Below, piece after piece: positions 17,154 to 25,337 of a stretch of DNA of 64,000 bases. The notes under the pieces are model-generated. The model was not told the DNA's origin. It made no database searches and worked only from the letters and a program-made list of their open reading frames with translations. The position numbers were made by a program, and so were the translations under genes. Positions within the stretch are counted from its first letter, which is position 1. Every line of letters starts with the position of its first letter. The DNA comes from UBA1227 sp045599345 (lineage in GTDB: Bacteria > Bacillota > Clostridia > Oscillospirales > Acutalibacteraceae), in the NCBI GenBank assembly GCA_045599345.1, contig JAZRVV010000031.1:1-64000 (forward strand). Reading direction: 5' to 3'.

Positions 17154-17781
17154 CGCTAAGTATTCTTCCTTCATCCATTTCAATTATTTCATCACAAAGT
17201 ATACTTAAATCATCACTTTGATGGCTTGCAATAATTATCAAGCTTCCATTTTCTTTTAACTCTAGCAATAACTCTCTTACCATTTTAACCGTGTCTGCAT
17301 CCAGAGCATTTGTAGGTTCATCCAACAATATTAATTTGGGATGCTCCATAATAGCTTGAGCAATATTTAGCTTTTGCTTATTTCCAAGAGAAAAAGTTTT
17401 TACCTTTTGCTTACAGTTTGGGTCAAGCCCAACTTTGATCAATGCTTCATTTATATCCAGTTCTGTTGCTATATGATTAATTTTTGATAATAACTGTAAA
17501 TTCTTTTTTGCCGTATACTCGCCTACCAAATTCATATGTTCAATTATCACACCAATACTTGATGGAAATTCAATATCCTTACCTACCTTTTGACCATCAA
17601 TCGACACACATCCACTTGTTGGAAGAATTAATCCAGAAATAGCTCTCAATAACATCGTTTTCCCCGAACCATTCCGTCCATGCAAACCGTATATTTTGCC
17701 ACTTTTTAAAACAAGGTTCAAATTGTCAAGTATGGTTTTTTTCTTGATTATTTTTGTATAATTTTCAAATTTAACAATCAT
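17143..17781 (-). CDS. ABC transporter ATPase, BcrA-like
   Basis: A 212-residue ATPase with Walker A GRNGSGKT, Walker B LILLDEPTNALD and switch His in IASHQ. The signature is FSLGNKQKLNIAQAI, with Leu-Gly-Asn in place of the canonical Ser-Gly-Gly, a variant common in BcrA/LanF-type transporters. The Q-loop reads VIIEHMNL. Such ATPases pair with ABC-2 permeases for antimicrobial peptide export or immunity. Three permease-like genes lie directly upstream. Confidence 0.85.
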   Translation of the reverse strand: MIVKFENYTKIIKKKTILDNLNLVLKSGKIYGLHGRNGSGKTMLLRAISGLILPTSGCVSIDGQKVGKDIEFPSSIGVIIEHMNLVGEYTAKKNLQLLSKINHIATELDINEALIKVGLDPNCKQKVKTFSLGNKQKLNIAQAIMEHPKLILLDEPTNALDADTVKMVRELLLELKENGSLIIIASHQSDDLSILCDEIIEMDEGRILSDEN

Positions 17782-17783
17782 AG

Positions 17784-18497
17784 TTAATCCTCATCAATAA
17801 TATCTACTTTTTTTACCATCTTTATTATTGTTATTACTACAACAGTCAACACAAATACTTCTATAAGCATTGCATTCATAAATGACACGTTTAATAGATT
17901 TATCCTCGTTAAACTCATGTAATTAACCAAATCAATAAGTTGAATTACTCTAATTAACTTTAAAATAGTAACGTTGGTAAGCATTGTAGATAATTCATAT
18001 AATGCCTGTCCTAAAAGTAATCCAAAAACATATAAAGACAAAGAAATATATAGTCCTAAGCCTTTTTTATTCTTAATTTGAATCAATAGTTGAAAAGATG
18101 CGAGAGTCATTACACCTACTGCATTTAGCAAACAATAAATAAAAATTGAATTCACTTGAAACTCTTTACAAAAGATTGTGCTAAATACTATTAGCAAAGA
18201 CGAATGAAGCAATACAAAGATTAAAACTTCACGCACTAACATTTTTATTTCTTTAAACAGGCATCTTTTTCTTGAACCGATGCGAATAGTTCTACATAAT
18301 CCATTTTTCGAAAAAAGAGAATTTGGTCTATGTTCTCTCATCAAAAGCAAAGTACCAATAATTAAAATATTTAATAAAGTTTCATCATAATACAGCGTGA
18401 ATTTCACTCCACAATAATTCGTATTCGCTAAAACAAGGAACATAGAAGCCAGCACAACAACTGTAAATGGCAAAACCCTACCTATCACTTTTGACAT
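17784..18497 (-). CDS. ABC-2-like permease, third of three
   Basis: A 237-residue protein with about six membrane segments and no conserved catalytic motif visible. I place the start at the ATG at 18497, giving a 20-base overlap with the gene before it. An upstream frame could add 14 residues. It is 2 bases from the ATPase gene and presumably part of the same transporter. Confidence 0.7.
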   Translation of the reverse strand: MSKVIGRVLPFTVVVLASMFLVLANTNYCGVKFTLYYDETLLNILIIGTLLLMREHRPNSLFSKNGLCRTIRIGSRKRCLFKEIKMLVREVLIFVLLHSSLLIVFSTIFCKEFQVNSIFIYCLLNAVGVMTLASFQLLIQIKNKKGLGLYISLSLYVFGLLLGQALYELSTMLTNVTILKLIRVIQLIDLVNYMSLTRINLLNVSFMNAMLIEVFVLTVVVITIIKMVKKVDIIDED

Positions 18498-19215
18498 CAA
18501 TAATGATATCCCTTCTCTCAAAGATAAATATTGCGGCAACTACTGCAAAAATCGACAGTGATATTGTCAACAAAGCATTGGATAAATAATCAATCGTATC
18601 TAATGTATTATTGGCAAACCATGAAACGATAAAATCACACGAATAAACAGGACTTATCCTTAAGCCAATCTGTCCTAAACCATTAAACAAAAAAACTGTA
18701 CCCACCTCAAGCAGCAAAACATAGCTATTAAAATTTAAAAGAACTTGTAACAAAAGATATATCGATCCCAAAAATAAAAAATACAAAACCAAGACAATAG
18801 TATAAAATGTTAAACACAGTATAGTTTTATAATTAGATAACACAATGGCATCAAAATAAATATATGTAAATGCCAACAGTACTCCAACAAATTCCATCGA
18901 TATAATAAATGCATCTTTAGAAATTTTAGCGAATGAATTTAAAATAAAGCCTATTCGTCCTCTAGCAATAATGTCCCTATCTTCAATTTTTAAAACACAA
19001 CAACTCAATCCAAATATAAATAATCCAGTTAAAACCAAGCCAATCACAAGGAATGTATGCAAATATCCAACACTGGATTGCATAATTGTCCCGACAAGTA
19101 GTGTCGCTTGAGAATCATAATCTTTCATATTTTCAGGAATAAAATACCTGATATCCATCACAAGGAATAACATTATAAATAATGCAACTCTTAGAACGTT
19201 ATATTTAATATTCAT
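18478..19215 (-). CDS. ABC-2-like permease, second of three
   Basis: A 245-residue protein with about six membrane segments. It overlaps the first permease by 11 bases and the third by 20. The three permease genes are different in sequence but alike in size, which suggests a heteromeric channel. Family assignment rests on hydropathy and context. Confidence 0.7.
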   Translation of the reverse strand: MNIKYNVLRVALFIMLFLVMDIRYFIPENMKDYDSQATLLVGTIMQSSVGYLHTFLVIGLVLTGLFIFGLSCCVLKIEDRDIIARGRIGFILNSFAKISKDAFIISMEFVGVLLAFTYIYFDAIVLSNYKTILCLTFYTIVLVLYFLFLGSIYLLLQVLLNFNSYVLLLEVGTVFLFNGLGQIGLRISPVYSCDFIVSWFANNTLDTIDYLSNALLTISLSIFAVVAAIFIFERRDIIIDVKSDR

Positions 19216-19993
19216 CCTTTTTTATCACCTGGCAATAAAAGGCATACCCTAATGGAATCATTACAAATGGAATAAAAACACAAAACGATTGCAAGGCATC
19301 CGTCGGGCCATACTCTGTATATGGTTGAATAATCTTCGGTATATTAAATCTAAAGCAAAAGAATGAAATCCAAATAGCAAATGTAATGACATATGCAACT
19401 CGTACATCTTCTATTACCATCGAAAAACTTTGGCACATAACACCAAGCAATCCAAATATCAAAGCCGATGCAAGATAATACCCTAGCCATGCAACATATG
19501 GATTGTGAACACAAAAAACAAGAAAGGAGCCAACTTCCTCAACAGTATACATTTCTAAATCACTAAACGATGTGCCACCATTAAGAAATATTATGTCTAT
19601 CAACAAATTTGTAGCCAATGGAATTCCACAAAAAAGTATAGGTAATAAAAAAGACACAAGCATTTTTGACCAAAATAGTTTATTTCGTGAAGTTTTCAAA
19701 ATATAAATTGATTTTATTCCACCATTCTTTTCTTGCGCATATTTATCGCAATATAAAATCATTAATGTTATCGAAAGAATCCAAACAAACATCGCATAAA
19801 AAGTAATTCCAGCTTTTCCAGAAAGCAACGACATAAAAGTAGGATGCGGATTAATATATCCAATACCTTTTTTTGAATAATATATTCCAAAAATATTATC
19901 GAGCAGAGCTACCAGCATCAAATATGCAAAAATGGCCTTGCTACGATTTGATGATAATACTTTACTAAACTCTTCTTTTATCAATTCCCTCAC
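19205..19993 (-). CDS. ABC-2-like permease, first gene of the exporter operon
   Basis: A 262-residue protein with an N-terminal amphipathic helix (RELIKEEFSKVLSSNRSKAI), typical of ABC-2 permeases of the BcrB/NosY sort, then six membrane segments. The reading frame opens with GTG at 19993, very close to the predicted ECF transcription start. A TTG at 19984 preceded by GAGGG is an alternative, so the exact N-terminus is unsure. Confidence 0.75.
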   Translation of the reverse strand: MRELIKEEFSKVLSSNRSKAIFAYLMLVALLDNIFGIYYSKKGIGYINPHPTFMSLLSGKAGITFYAMFVWILSITLMILYCDKYAQEKNGGIKSIYILKTSRNKLFWSKMLVSFLLPILFCGIPLATNLLIDIIFLNGGTSFSDLEMYTVEEVGSFLVFCVHNPYVAWLGYYLASALIFGLLGVMCQSFSMVIEDVRVAYVITFAIWISFFCFRFNIPKIIQPYTEYGPTDALQSFCVFIPFVMIPLGYAFYCQVIKKDEY

Positions 19994-19999
19994 ATCCTC

Positions 20000-20035
20000 A
20001 TTAGCGTAGTGCTCTACATCTTTAAAATTGTGACA
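20000..20035 (-). promoter_or_regulatory. ECF-type promoter of the ABC exporter operon
   Basis: On the minus strand TGTCACAA (20028-20035), 14 bases, AGCACTACGCTAAT (20000-20013). This matches the element at 14821-14856 in both blocks, with only two differences in the second block and the same gap. It is the likely target of the sigma factor encoded at 15545-16084. Confidence 0.75.
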
Positions 20036-20040
20036 AAAAA

Positions 20041-20072
20041 AATCCCGGTTGATATCACAATCAACCGGGATT
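20041..20072 (-). terminator. Terminator of the FGGY kinase gene
   Basis: A 13-bp stem (AATCCCGGTTGAT/ATCAACCGGGATT) followed on the minus strand by TTTTTTTT. It insulates the kinase from the ECF-controlled exporter. Confidence 0.9.
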
Positions 20073-20082
20073 AATATGTTCC

Positions 20083-21687
20083 TTATCCATTAAGTGCTTT
20101 GAAAGCATCTTTGTTATTCTTGTAAAGTGTCTTGAACACTTCAAAATTCTTGTCGTATACAGCCTTGTTTTCTGGGTTTGGCTTGAATGTCTTTTCAGCT
20201 GGGATGAATTCCTTAACCTTATCAAGACTATCAATTGCACCAATACCAACACCGATGATTGCAGCAGCACCAACAGCGCCTACGTTCTGTGGGCTTGCAA
20301 CTGTCTCAACTGTGCAGCCGATTACGTCAGCGAGAATTTGGCATGTAACGTCAGAAAGTGCGCCACCACCAACGAAACGTACTGTGTCAGATACACTTAC
20401 TTTCTTCTTCTGCTGCTCATACATCCAACGGTTCTGATAGCATACGCCCTCAATTACTGCACGGATGAGGTCGCGCTTGCCTGTGTCAATGTTGATGTTA
20501 AAGAACATACCTGCAGCATTTGGATCCTCAAATGGGCAACGGTTGCCGTGGAGCCAAGGTGTAAAGATAACACCGTTTGAACCTGCTGGTGTCTCCTTCA
20601 TAACCTTTGAAAGGTAATCGTAGAGGCTTGTATATGTCTCTTCGATATTCTCTGGTGACTCAGTTACATCCTTCTTCTCGAGATAGATACCAATCTCATC
20701 AAGTGCCAAGTGGTTCTTGACCCACTCAAGGCACTTGCCTGATGTCTCATGCTCTGCGAAGTAGTTGTACCTACCCTCGTCAGCACCAACAATAGCGGCA
20801 ATCATAGCTCCTGTATCAACTGTCTGCTTTTCAACAACAGTTGATACCCAGCCTGATGTGCCTGAGTAGATGTGTGTCTCGCCTGGGAGCACTGCTCCGG
20901 CGCCAACACCGATGAGGGAGGCGTCTCCGCCACCACCGAATACTGGGATACCAGGAACGAGGCCAAGTTCCTTGGCAGCCTCTTGTGTAAGTCCACCAAC
21001 TACGTCGGTTGACTTAACTATCTCTGCAAGGTGATCAGGGTTTACGTCAACAAGTTTGCAAACTGGTTTACACCAACCCTCGTGACCCTTTCTTGTATCA
21101 TAGAGAAGCTGACCAAAAGCAGAGTCCTGAGTCATAATGATACGACCTGTCATCTTGGCGATGATAGACTCCTTAACGTCAACTATCTTGTAAATCTTGT
21201 TAAATACTTCTGGCTCGTGAGCCTCTATCCACTTGTACTTCCAGATAGGGTCCTTAACTGAGCAAGATACTGCTCCTGTGTAGTAAAGGTAAGGAAGGAG
21301 TTTAAATACGTTTGCTCCAGCAATTTGGATTCCGTTTGCAATACCCTTCTTAATCTCCTCCTTCGCACGCTGGTCCATGTAAGACATTGGACGGCGAAGA
21401 ACGTTGCAATCCTTATCAAGAGCAACGAGACCCTGCATCTGTGAGCAGAATGAGATACCCTCAATCTGGTCAGGCTTTATATCACTCTTTGAAAAAATTT
21501 CCTTTGTGGTTTCAGCCATAGCTTCCCACCACTCGTTAAAGTCCTGCTCAGCGCCACCGTTCTCAACCATGTAGAGTCCATATCCGTGCGACTCTGCAGC
21601 CTTGAGTACTATGGTCTTGTCGATTTCAAAAAGACAGGTCTTAACACCAGTTGTGCCTATGTCATAAGCAATTACAAACTTTCCCAT
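20083..21687 (-). CDS. FGGY-family carbohydrate kinase (xylulokinase-like)
   Basis: A 534-residue sugar kinase of the ASKHA fold. It starts with the phosphate-1 loop AYDIGTTGVKTCLF. Near residue 267 is the Gly-rich IYSGTSGW segment, and the C-terminal lobe has the adenosine loop FVGGGALSD. It would phosphorylate a sugar or polyol with ATP. Xylulokinase is the nearest general type, but pentulose, tetrulose and other ketose kinases share the fold. The gene is 17 bases after tetR and read from the tetR promoter. The other half of the regulon encodes an aminotransferase and an aldolase, so the kinase probably makes the phosphorylated intermediate for aldol cleavage or condensation. Confidence 0.85.
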   Translation of the reverse strand: MGKFVIAYDIGTTGVKTCLFEIDKTIVLKAAESHGYGLYMVENGGAEQDFNEWWEAMAETTKEIFSKSDIKPDQIEGISFCSQMQGLVALDKDCNVLRRPMSYMDQRAKEEIKKGIANGIQIAGANVFKLLPYLYYTGAVSCSVKDPIWKYKWIEAHEPEVFNKIYKIVDVKESIIAKMTGRIIMTQDSAFGQLLYDTRKGHEGWCKPVCKLVDVNPDHLAEIVKSTDVVGGLTQEAAKELGLVPGIPVFGGGGDASLIGVGAGAVLPGETHIYSGTSGWVSTVVEKQTVDTGAMIAAIVGADEGRYNYFAEHETSGKCLEWVKNHLALDEIGIYLEKKDVTESPENIEETYTSLYDYLSKVMKETPAGSNGVIFTPWLHGNRCPFEDPNAAGMFFNINIDTGKRDLIRAVIEGVCYQNRWMYEQQKKKVSVSDTVRFVGGGALSDVTCQILADVIGCTVETVASPQNVGAVGAAAIIGVGIGAIDSLDKVKEFIPAEKTFKPNPENKAVYDKNFEVFKTLYKNNKDAFKALNG

Positions 21688-21704
21688 ATCTATTTCCTCC
21701 TAAG

Positions 21705-22385
21705 TTATTTACCGAATTTTTTAACGTCGTCGTGCTCGAACGTGAATGCCGCTTCAAGGAACTTGATAAGCTCCTTCACCATTCGATCATCGTCGTCAAA
21801 TATATCCTCACCACAGAAGAGTTTAAGCCTCTCTCTGTAATAGTCACAAGTGTAAGAAAACTGAAGTGTCATGAGCAATGTGTCAAAGAAAAAGGCAAAC
21901 ATTGCAGGGTCGCAGTCCGACCTTATATCGCCTCTTGCCTTGGCATTTTCGATAAAGTCGCGGTACGTCTTGGCCGAGATGCCCTCAACCTTTTTGGCGA
22001 GCTCCGCCGCGCCATCCTTGTCTGACACCTTTGTTATTTCATTGTATAGTTTTACATACTTAGAATCAGCGCCTGACGTCGCTTGAATTGCGCGTATCAG
22101 TTTCTCTGCACGAACGAGGATTTTATCGTTGCTGTTTACAACACCCTCGATAATATCCTCAAGCGTGCGCATCGCTTCCTCTACGCATGTAAAAAAGTAA
22201 TCCTCTTTGGTATCAAAGTACTTGTAAAGCAGGCCTACTGAAACACCAGCCTTTTTCGCAATTACGTTGATATTGGCCTTTTCAAGACCGAGCTCTGAGA
22301 ACTCATTTATTCCAGCTTCTATTACTGCTGCTTTATACTTCTCGTTCGCTCTGTCAAAGGCCTCTTTATGATAAACCTTTTCCAT
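21705..22385 (-). CDS. TetR-family repressor
   Basis: A 226-residue regulator. The N-terminal HTH is FSELGLEKANINVIAKKAGV with the family's LLYKYFDTKEDYF recognition-end motif. The C-terminal helices would bind an inducer. GGGAGA stands 5 bases before the ATG at 22385, so an upstream 21-residue extension of the frame is not used. It divides the regulon: one operator lies between its own promoter and start, the other after the opposing promoter, which points to autorepression and control of the aminotransferase-aldolase operon. Confidence 0.9.
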   Translation of the reverse strand: MEKVYHKEAFDRANEKYKAAVIEAGINEFSELGLEKANINVIAKKAGVSVGLLYKYFDTKEDYFFTCVEEAMRTLEDIIEGVVNSNDKILVRAEKLIRAIQATSGADSKYVKLYNEITKVSDKDGAAELAKKVEGISAKTYRDFIENAKARGDIRSDCDPAMFAFFFDTLLMTLQFSYTCDYYRERLKLFCGEDIFDDDDRMVKELIKFLEAAFTFEHDDVKKFGK

Positions 22386-22413
22386 GTTATTCTCCCTTAA
22401 AGTATAAGGTAGT

Positions 22414-22429
22414 GTGAGCGCTTGCTCAC
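22414..22429. promoter_or_regulatory. TetR operator 1
   Basis: Perfect inverted repeat GTGAGC-GCTT-GCTCAC. It lies just downstream of the predicted tetR transcription start. Confidence 0.8.
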
Positions 22430-22438
22430 TATGACTAA

Positions 22439-22467
22439 ATTGTATCAAGTAATATTGTAAAATTCAA
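22439..22467 (-). promoter_or_regulatory. Sigma-A promoter of tetR and kinase
   Basis: On the minus strand TTGAAT (22462-22467), 17 bases, TACAAT (22439-22444). Confidence 0.7.
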
Positions 22468-22481
22468 CCACAAATTAACTC

Positions 22482-22510
22482 TTTATTATATTTGTATATT
22501 GTGGTATACT
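22482..22510 (+). promoter_or_regulatory. Probable promoter of the aminotransferase-aldolase operon
   Basis: TATACT (22505-22510) is a good -10. The element 17 bases upstream, TTTATT (22482-22487), is a weak -35. The start would fall near 22517, directly before operator 2. Confidence 0.45.
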
Positions 22511-22524
22511 TTTATTGTAAAACT

Positions 22525-22540
22525 GTGAGCCGTCGCTCAC
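22525..22540. promoter_or_regulatory. TetR operator 2
   Basis: Perfect inverted repeat GTGAGC-CGTC-GCTCAC, the same half-sites and spacing as operator 1, between the predicted start and the ribosome site of the aminotransferase gene. Confidence 0.8.
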
Positions 22541-22565
22541 GACGTATTAAATTGGAGGTATATTT

Positions 22566-24059
22566 ATGGACACAAGATTCGCTATTTCCGAATACCCAGA
22601 CGCTATAGCTATTAACAGAGAACTTGATGCTCTTATCAAGAAGCCAGTTTATTCTATCAACAGAACTGCTCTTGCAAAATACGAGCAGGAGTACTTTGAG
22701 GAGAAATGTCAGAAGTCAAAGGCTATGATTACTGAGGCTCGCGACGTAATCCCTGGTGGTGTACAGCACAACCTCGCTTTCAACCACCCATTCCCTATCG
22801 TTATGACAAAAGCAGAAGGTGCTTACCTTTATGATATAGATGGTAACAAGTACTATGACCTTCTCCAGGCTGGTGGTCCAACAATCCTTGGTTCTAACGA
22901 CCCAGTTGTTCGTGATGCAGTTATCGACCTTCTTAACACATGTGGTCCTTCAACTGGTCTTTTCCACGAGTATGAGATGAAGCTCGCTAAGAAGATTTCT
23001 GAATGTGTACCATCAGTTGAAATGTTCCGTATGCTCGGTTCAGGTACCGAGGCATGCATGTGTGCAGAGCGTGTTGCTCGTCTTGCAACAGGCCACAAGA
23101 ACATCCTCAAGATGGGTGGCGCATACCATGGTTGGTCAGATATGATTGCTTGGGACATGCGTATTCCAGGAACAATGAACCTCCAGTCAAAGGGTATCCC
23201 AATGTATGCATTCCTTCATACACAGGGCTTCTTCCCAGGTGACCTCGAGGATCTCGAGCGCAAGCTCAAGATGAATGAGCTCAACGGCGGTACAGCTGGC
23301 GTATTCATCGAGCCAGTAGGTCCAGAGTCAGCTACTCGTCCTGTTACACGTGAATTCGTTAAGGGCGTTGAGGCTCTCTGCCACAAGTACGGCGCACTCC
23401 TCATCTGTGATGAGGTTGTATCTGGCTTCCGTATTGGTCTTTCTGGTGCACAGGGTTACTATGGTATCGATCCAGACCTCACAATCTTTGGTAAGGTAAT
23501 CGCTGGCGGTTACCCAGGTGCCGGTGGTATCGGCGGACACAAGGATGTTATGAAACACCTTGGCGCTGGCCTTGACGCATCTGGCAAGAAGGTTAAGAAG
23601 GCAATGTGCGGTGGTACAATGGCAGCAACACCAATCTCTTGTGTTGCTGGTTACACAGCTATCTGCGAAATCGAAAAGAGAAACGCTTGCCAGAAGGCAG
23701 GCCAGATGGGTGACCGCCTTACAAAGGGTCTCCAGGAATCAATCAAGAAGTATAACCTCCCATTCGTAGCATTTAACGTTGGTTCTATCTGCCACCTTGA
23801 TACAGTTGGTACAATGCAGTTTGCTATCGACCTCAAGAAGGCTTGGGAGATTCCATCAATCCTTGATCAGACAGGTATTCGTCAGATCGAGATGCAGAAC
23901 ATGGGTGCTGCTTACATGGCAGAAGGCCTTGTAACACTTGCAGGCTCACGTCTCTACACATCAGCTGCTTATGATGAAAAGATGATTGATGACTGTATCG
24001 CACGCTTTGACAAAGTACTTGCACAGTGCGAACTCATCCCAACTGGTAAGAAAAAGTAA
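22566..24059 (+). CDS. Class III aminotransferase, glutamate-1-semialdehyde aminomutase-like
   Basis: A 497-residue PLP enzyme. The Schiff-base lysine is in TIFGKVIAGGYPGAG, the PLP-ring Asp in LLICDEVVSGFR, and the phosphate-binding GSGTEACMCAERVAR near residue 158. It has an N-terminal extension of about 50 residues relative to HemL and no heme genes nearby, so heme synthesis is unlikely. Reaction expected: transfer of an amino group to or from a sugar-like or other aldehyde/ketone. The next gene, a class II aldolase, follows after 11 bases, so the aminotransferase product or substrate is probably an aldol. Expression should respond to the TetR ligand. Confidence 0.85.
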   Translation: MDTRFAISEYPDAIAINRELDALIKKPVYSINRTALAKYEQEYFEEKCQKSKAMITEARDVIPGGVQHNLAFNHPFPIVMTKAEGAYLYDIDGNKYYDLLQAGGPTILGSNDPVVRDAVIDLLNTCGPSTGLFHEYEMKLAKKISECVPSVEMFRMLGSGTEACMCAERVARLATGHKNILKMGGAYHGWSDMIAWDMRIPGTMNLQSKGIPMYAFLHTQGFFPGDLEDLERKLKMNELNGGTAGVFIEPVGPESATRPVTREFVKGVEALCHKYGALLICDEVVSGFRIGLSGAQGYYGIDPDLTIFGKVIAGGYPGAGGIGGHKDVMKHLGAGLDASGKKVKKAMCGGTMAATPISCVAGYTAICEIEKRNACQKAGQMGDRLTKGLQESIKKYNLPFVAFNVGSICHLDTVGTMQFAIDLKKAWEIPSILDQTGIRQIEMQNMGAAYMAEGLVTLAGSRLYTSAAYDEKMIDDCIARFDKVLAQCELIPTGKKK

Positions 24060-24070
24060 GAGGTAATAAA

Positions 24071-25285
24071 ATGGCTTACGAAATAAATGAAGCAAAGGCT
24101 CTCGTCATCGAAGCTGGCAAAAAGCTTGTTGAATCAGGCCTTATAGCTAGAACATGGGGCAATGTTTCAGCTCGTATTTCAGATACACAGTTTGTCATCA
24201 CTCCAAGTGGCAAACCATACGAGACATTGACTCCAGATGAACTCGTAGTAGTTAACATCGCTGACTGCGAATATGAAGGCGACATCAAGCCATCTTCTGA
24301 AAAGGGCGTTCATGCTGACGCATATCGCCTTCGCGAAAATGTCAACTTTGTTATCCATACACACCAAGTAAACGCATCAGCCATCTCCCCAACTGGACGC
24401 GAACTCAAGAACCTCGCACCAAAGTATGCTAAGGTTCTTGGACCAAAGGTACCAGTTGGTGCCTATGGCATGCCATCAACTGGCGCGCTCCGCAAGGGCG
24501 TTGCAGCAGCCGTGGAAGCAAATCCTGATTGCAAGGCAATCATTATGAAGCATCACGGCGCACTCTGCCTCGGCGAAGACTTCGACGAATCCTTCGCAGT
24601 TGCAGCAGCGCTTGAGGAGGTCTGTGGCAAGGAACTTAGCAGAGTTGTCGGTTTTACAACAGGTAACACTAGACTTGGCGCCGCAAAGCTTTACAAAGCT
24701 TATGAGCAGCGTTTTTCAACAACAGACAACAAACTTCAAGATTTAGGTTCAAGTAAGAAAATCACAGATAAGACATTTGAACTTACTATGAAGAATGGCG
24801 ATGTATACTCATGTAGCATCGAATCAGGCTGCCCATATATCGGTATTGGCCCACGTTGTGCTGCTATCCACGCTGCAATCTATAGAAACAGTGATGTAAC
24901 CTTTATCGATCAGTACGCAGCGGATGACGTTGTTGCTCTTTCAAAAGCTGGCAACACAATGAAGCCACACCTTGATGACTTTGCTCAGATTGCTGGTGTT
25001 GATGTTAAATGTTGTAGTTGGGAAAGAACAAGTTACAGGACCGATGCCATTGATATTGGCAAGGCATCAAAGGGCCGTAACGCTGTCCTCGTAAAGGGCC
25101 AGGGCGCTATGGTAACTGGCAACACACTCTTTGACCTTGAAGGTGTAAAGAAAGTACTCGAGAAAGAGTGCAAGGCCGAAATGTACTGTGAACTCACAGT
25201 TTGCAAGTCTCCTCTCTCTCCTATTGATACAAACATCATGAGAGTTATCTACAACCTCAAGTATTCAAAGCAGGCTGACAAATAA
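24071..25285 (+). CDS. Class II aldolase with a second, metal-ligand-less aldolase-like domain
   Basis: A 404-residue protein. Residues 1-205 are a class II aldolase/adducin domain of the fuculose-phosphate aldolase kind, with zinc ligands visible as IHTH (about 95-98) and the His of MKHHGALCLG. Residues 225-395 repeat the same plan (AAIHAAIYRNSDVTFIDQYA, then LVKGQGAMVTG), but the HxH has become IDQY and the His-Gly region KGQG, so this copy cannot bind zinc in the usual way. Single-domain members are about 215 residues. The enzyme would join or split a phosphorylated ketose and an aldehyde, using the product of the FGGY kinase. Substrate unknown. Confidence 0.8.
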   Translation: MAYEINEAKALVIEAGKKLVESGLIARTWGNVSARISDTQFVITPSGKPYETLTPDELVVVNIADCEYEGDIKPSSEKGVHADAYRLRENVNFVIHTHQVNASAISPTGRELKNLAPKYAKVLGPKVPVGAYGMPSTGALRKGVAAAVEANPDCKAIIMKHHGALCLGEDFDESFAVAAALEEVCGKELSRVVGFTTGNTRLGAAKLYKAYEQRFSTTDNKLQDLGSSKKITDKTFELTMKNGDVYSCSIESGCPYIGIGPRCAAIHAAIYRNSDVTFIDQYAADDVVALSKAGNTMKPHLDDFAQIAGVDVKCCSWERTSYRTDAIDIGKASKGRNAVLVKGQGAMVTGNTLFDLEGVKKVLEKECKAEMYCELTVCKSPLSPIDTNIMRVIYNLKYSKQADK

Positions 25286-25296
25286 GCAAAAATTAA

Positions 25297-25322
25297 ACTC
25301 CGCTAGGAAACCCTAGCGGAGT
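25297..25322. terminator. Bidirectional terminator
   Basis: An 11-bp stem (ACTCCGCTAGG/CCTAGCGGAGT) with a 4-base loop, followed by ATTTTTT, between the convergent aldolase and peptidase genes. Confidence 0.9.
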
Positions 25323-25337
25323 ATTTTTTGCCTATTA

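Noticed and set aside
22566..24059. HemL (glutamate-1-semialdehyde aminomutase) for heme synthesis
   Set aside because: N-terminal extension, no heme genes in the neighbourhood, and control with a kinase and an aldolase by a local TetR. The same reasoning applies to 55838-57112.
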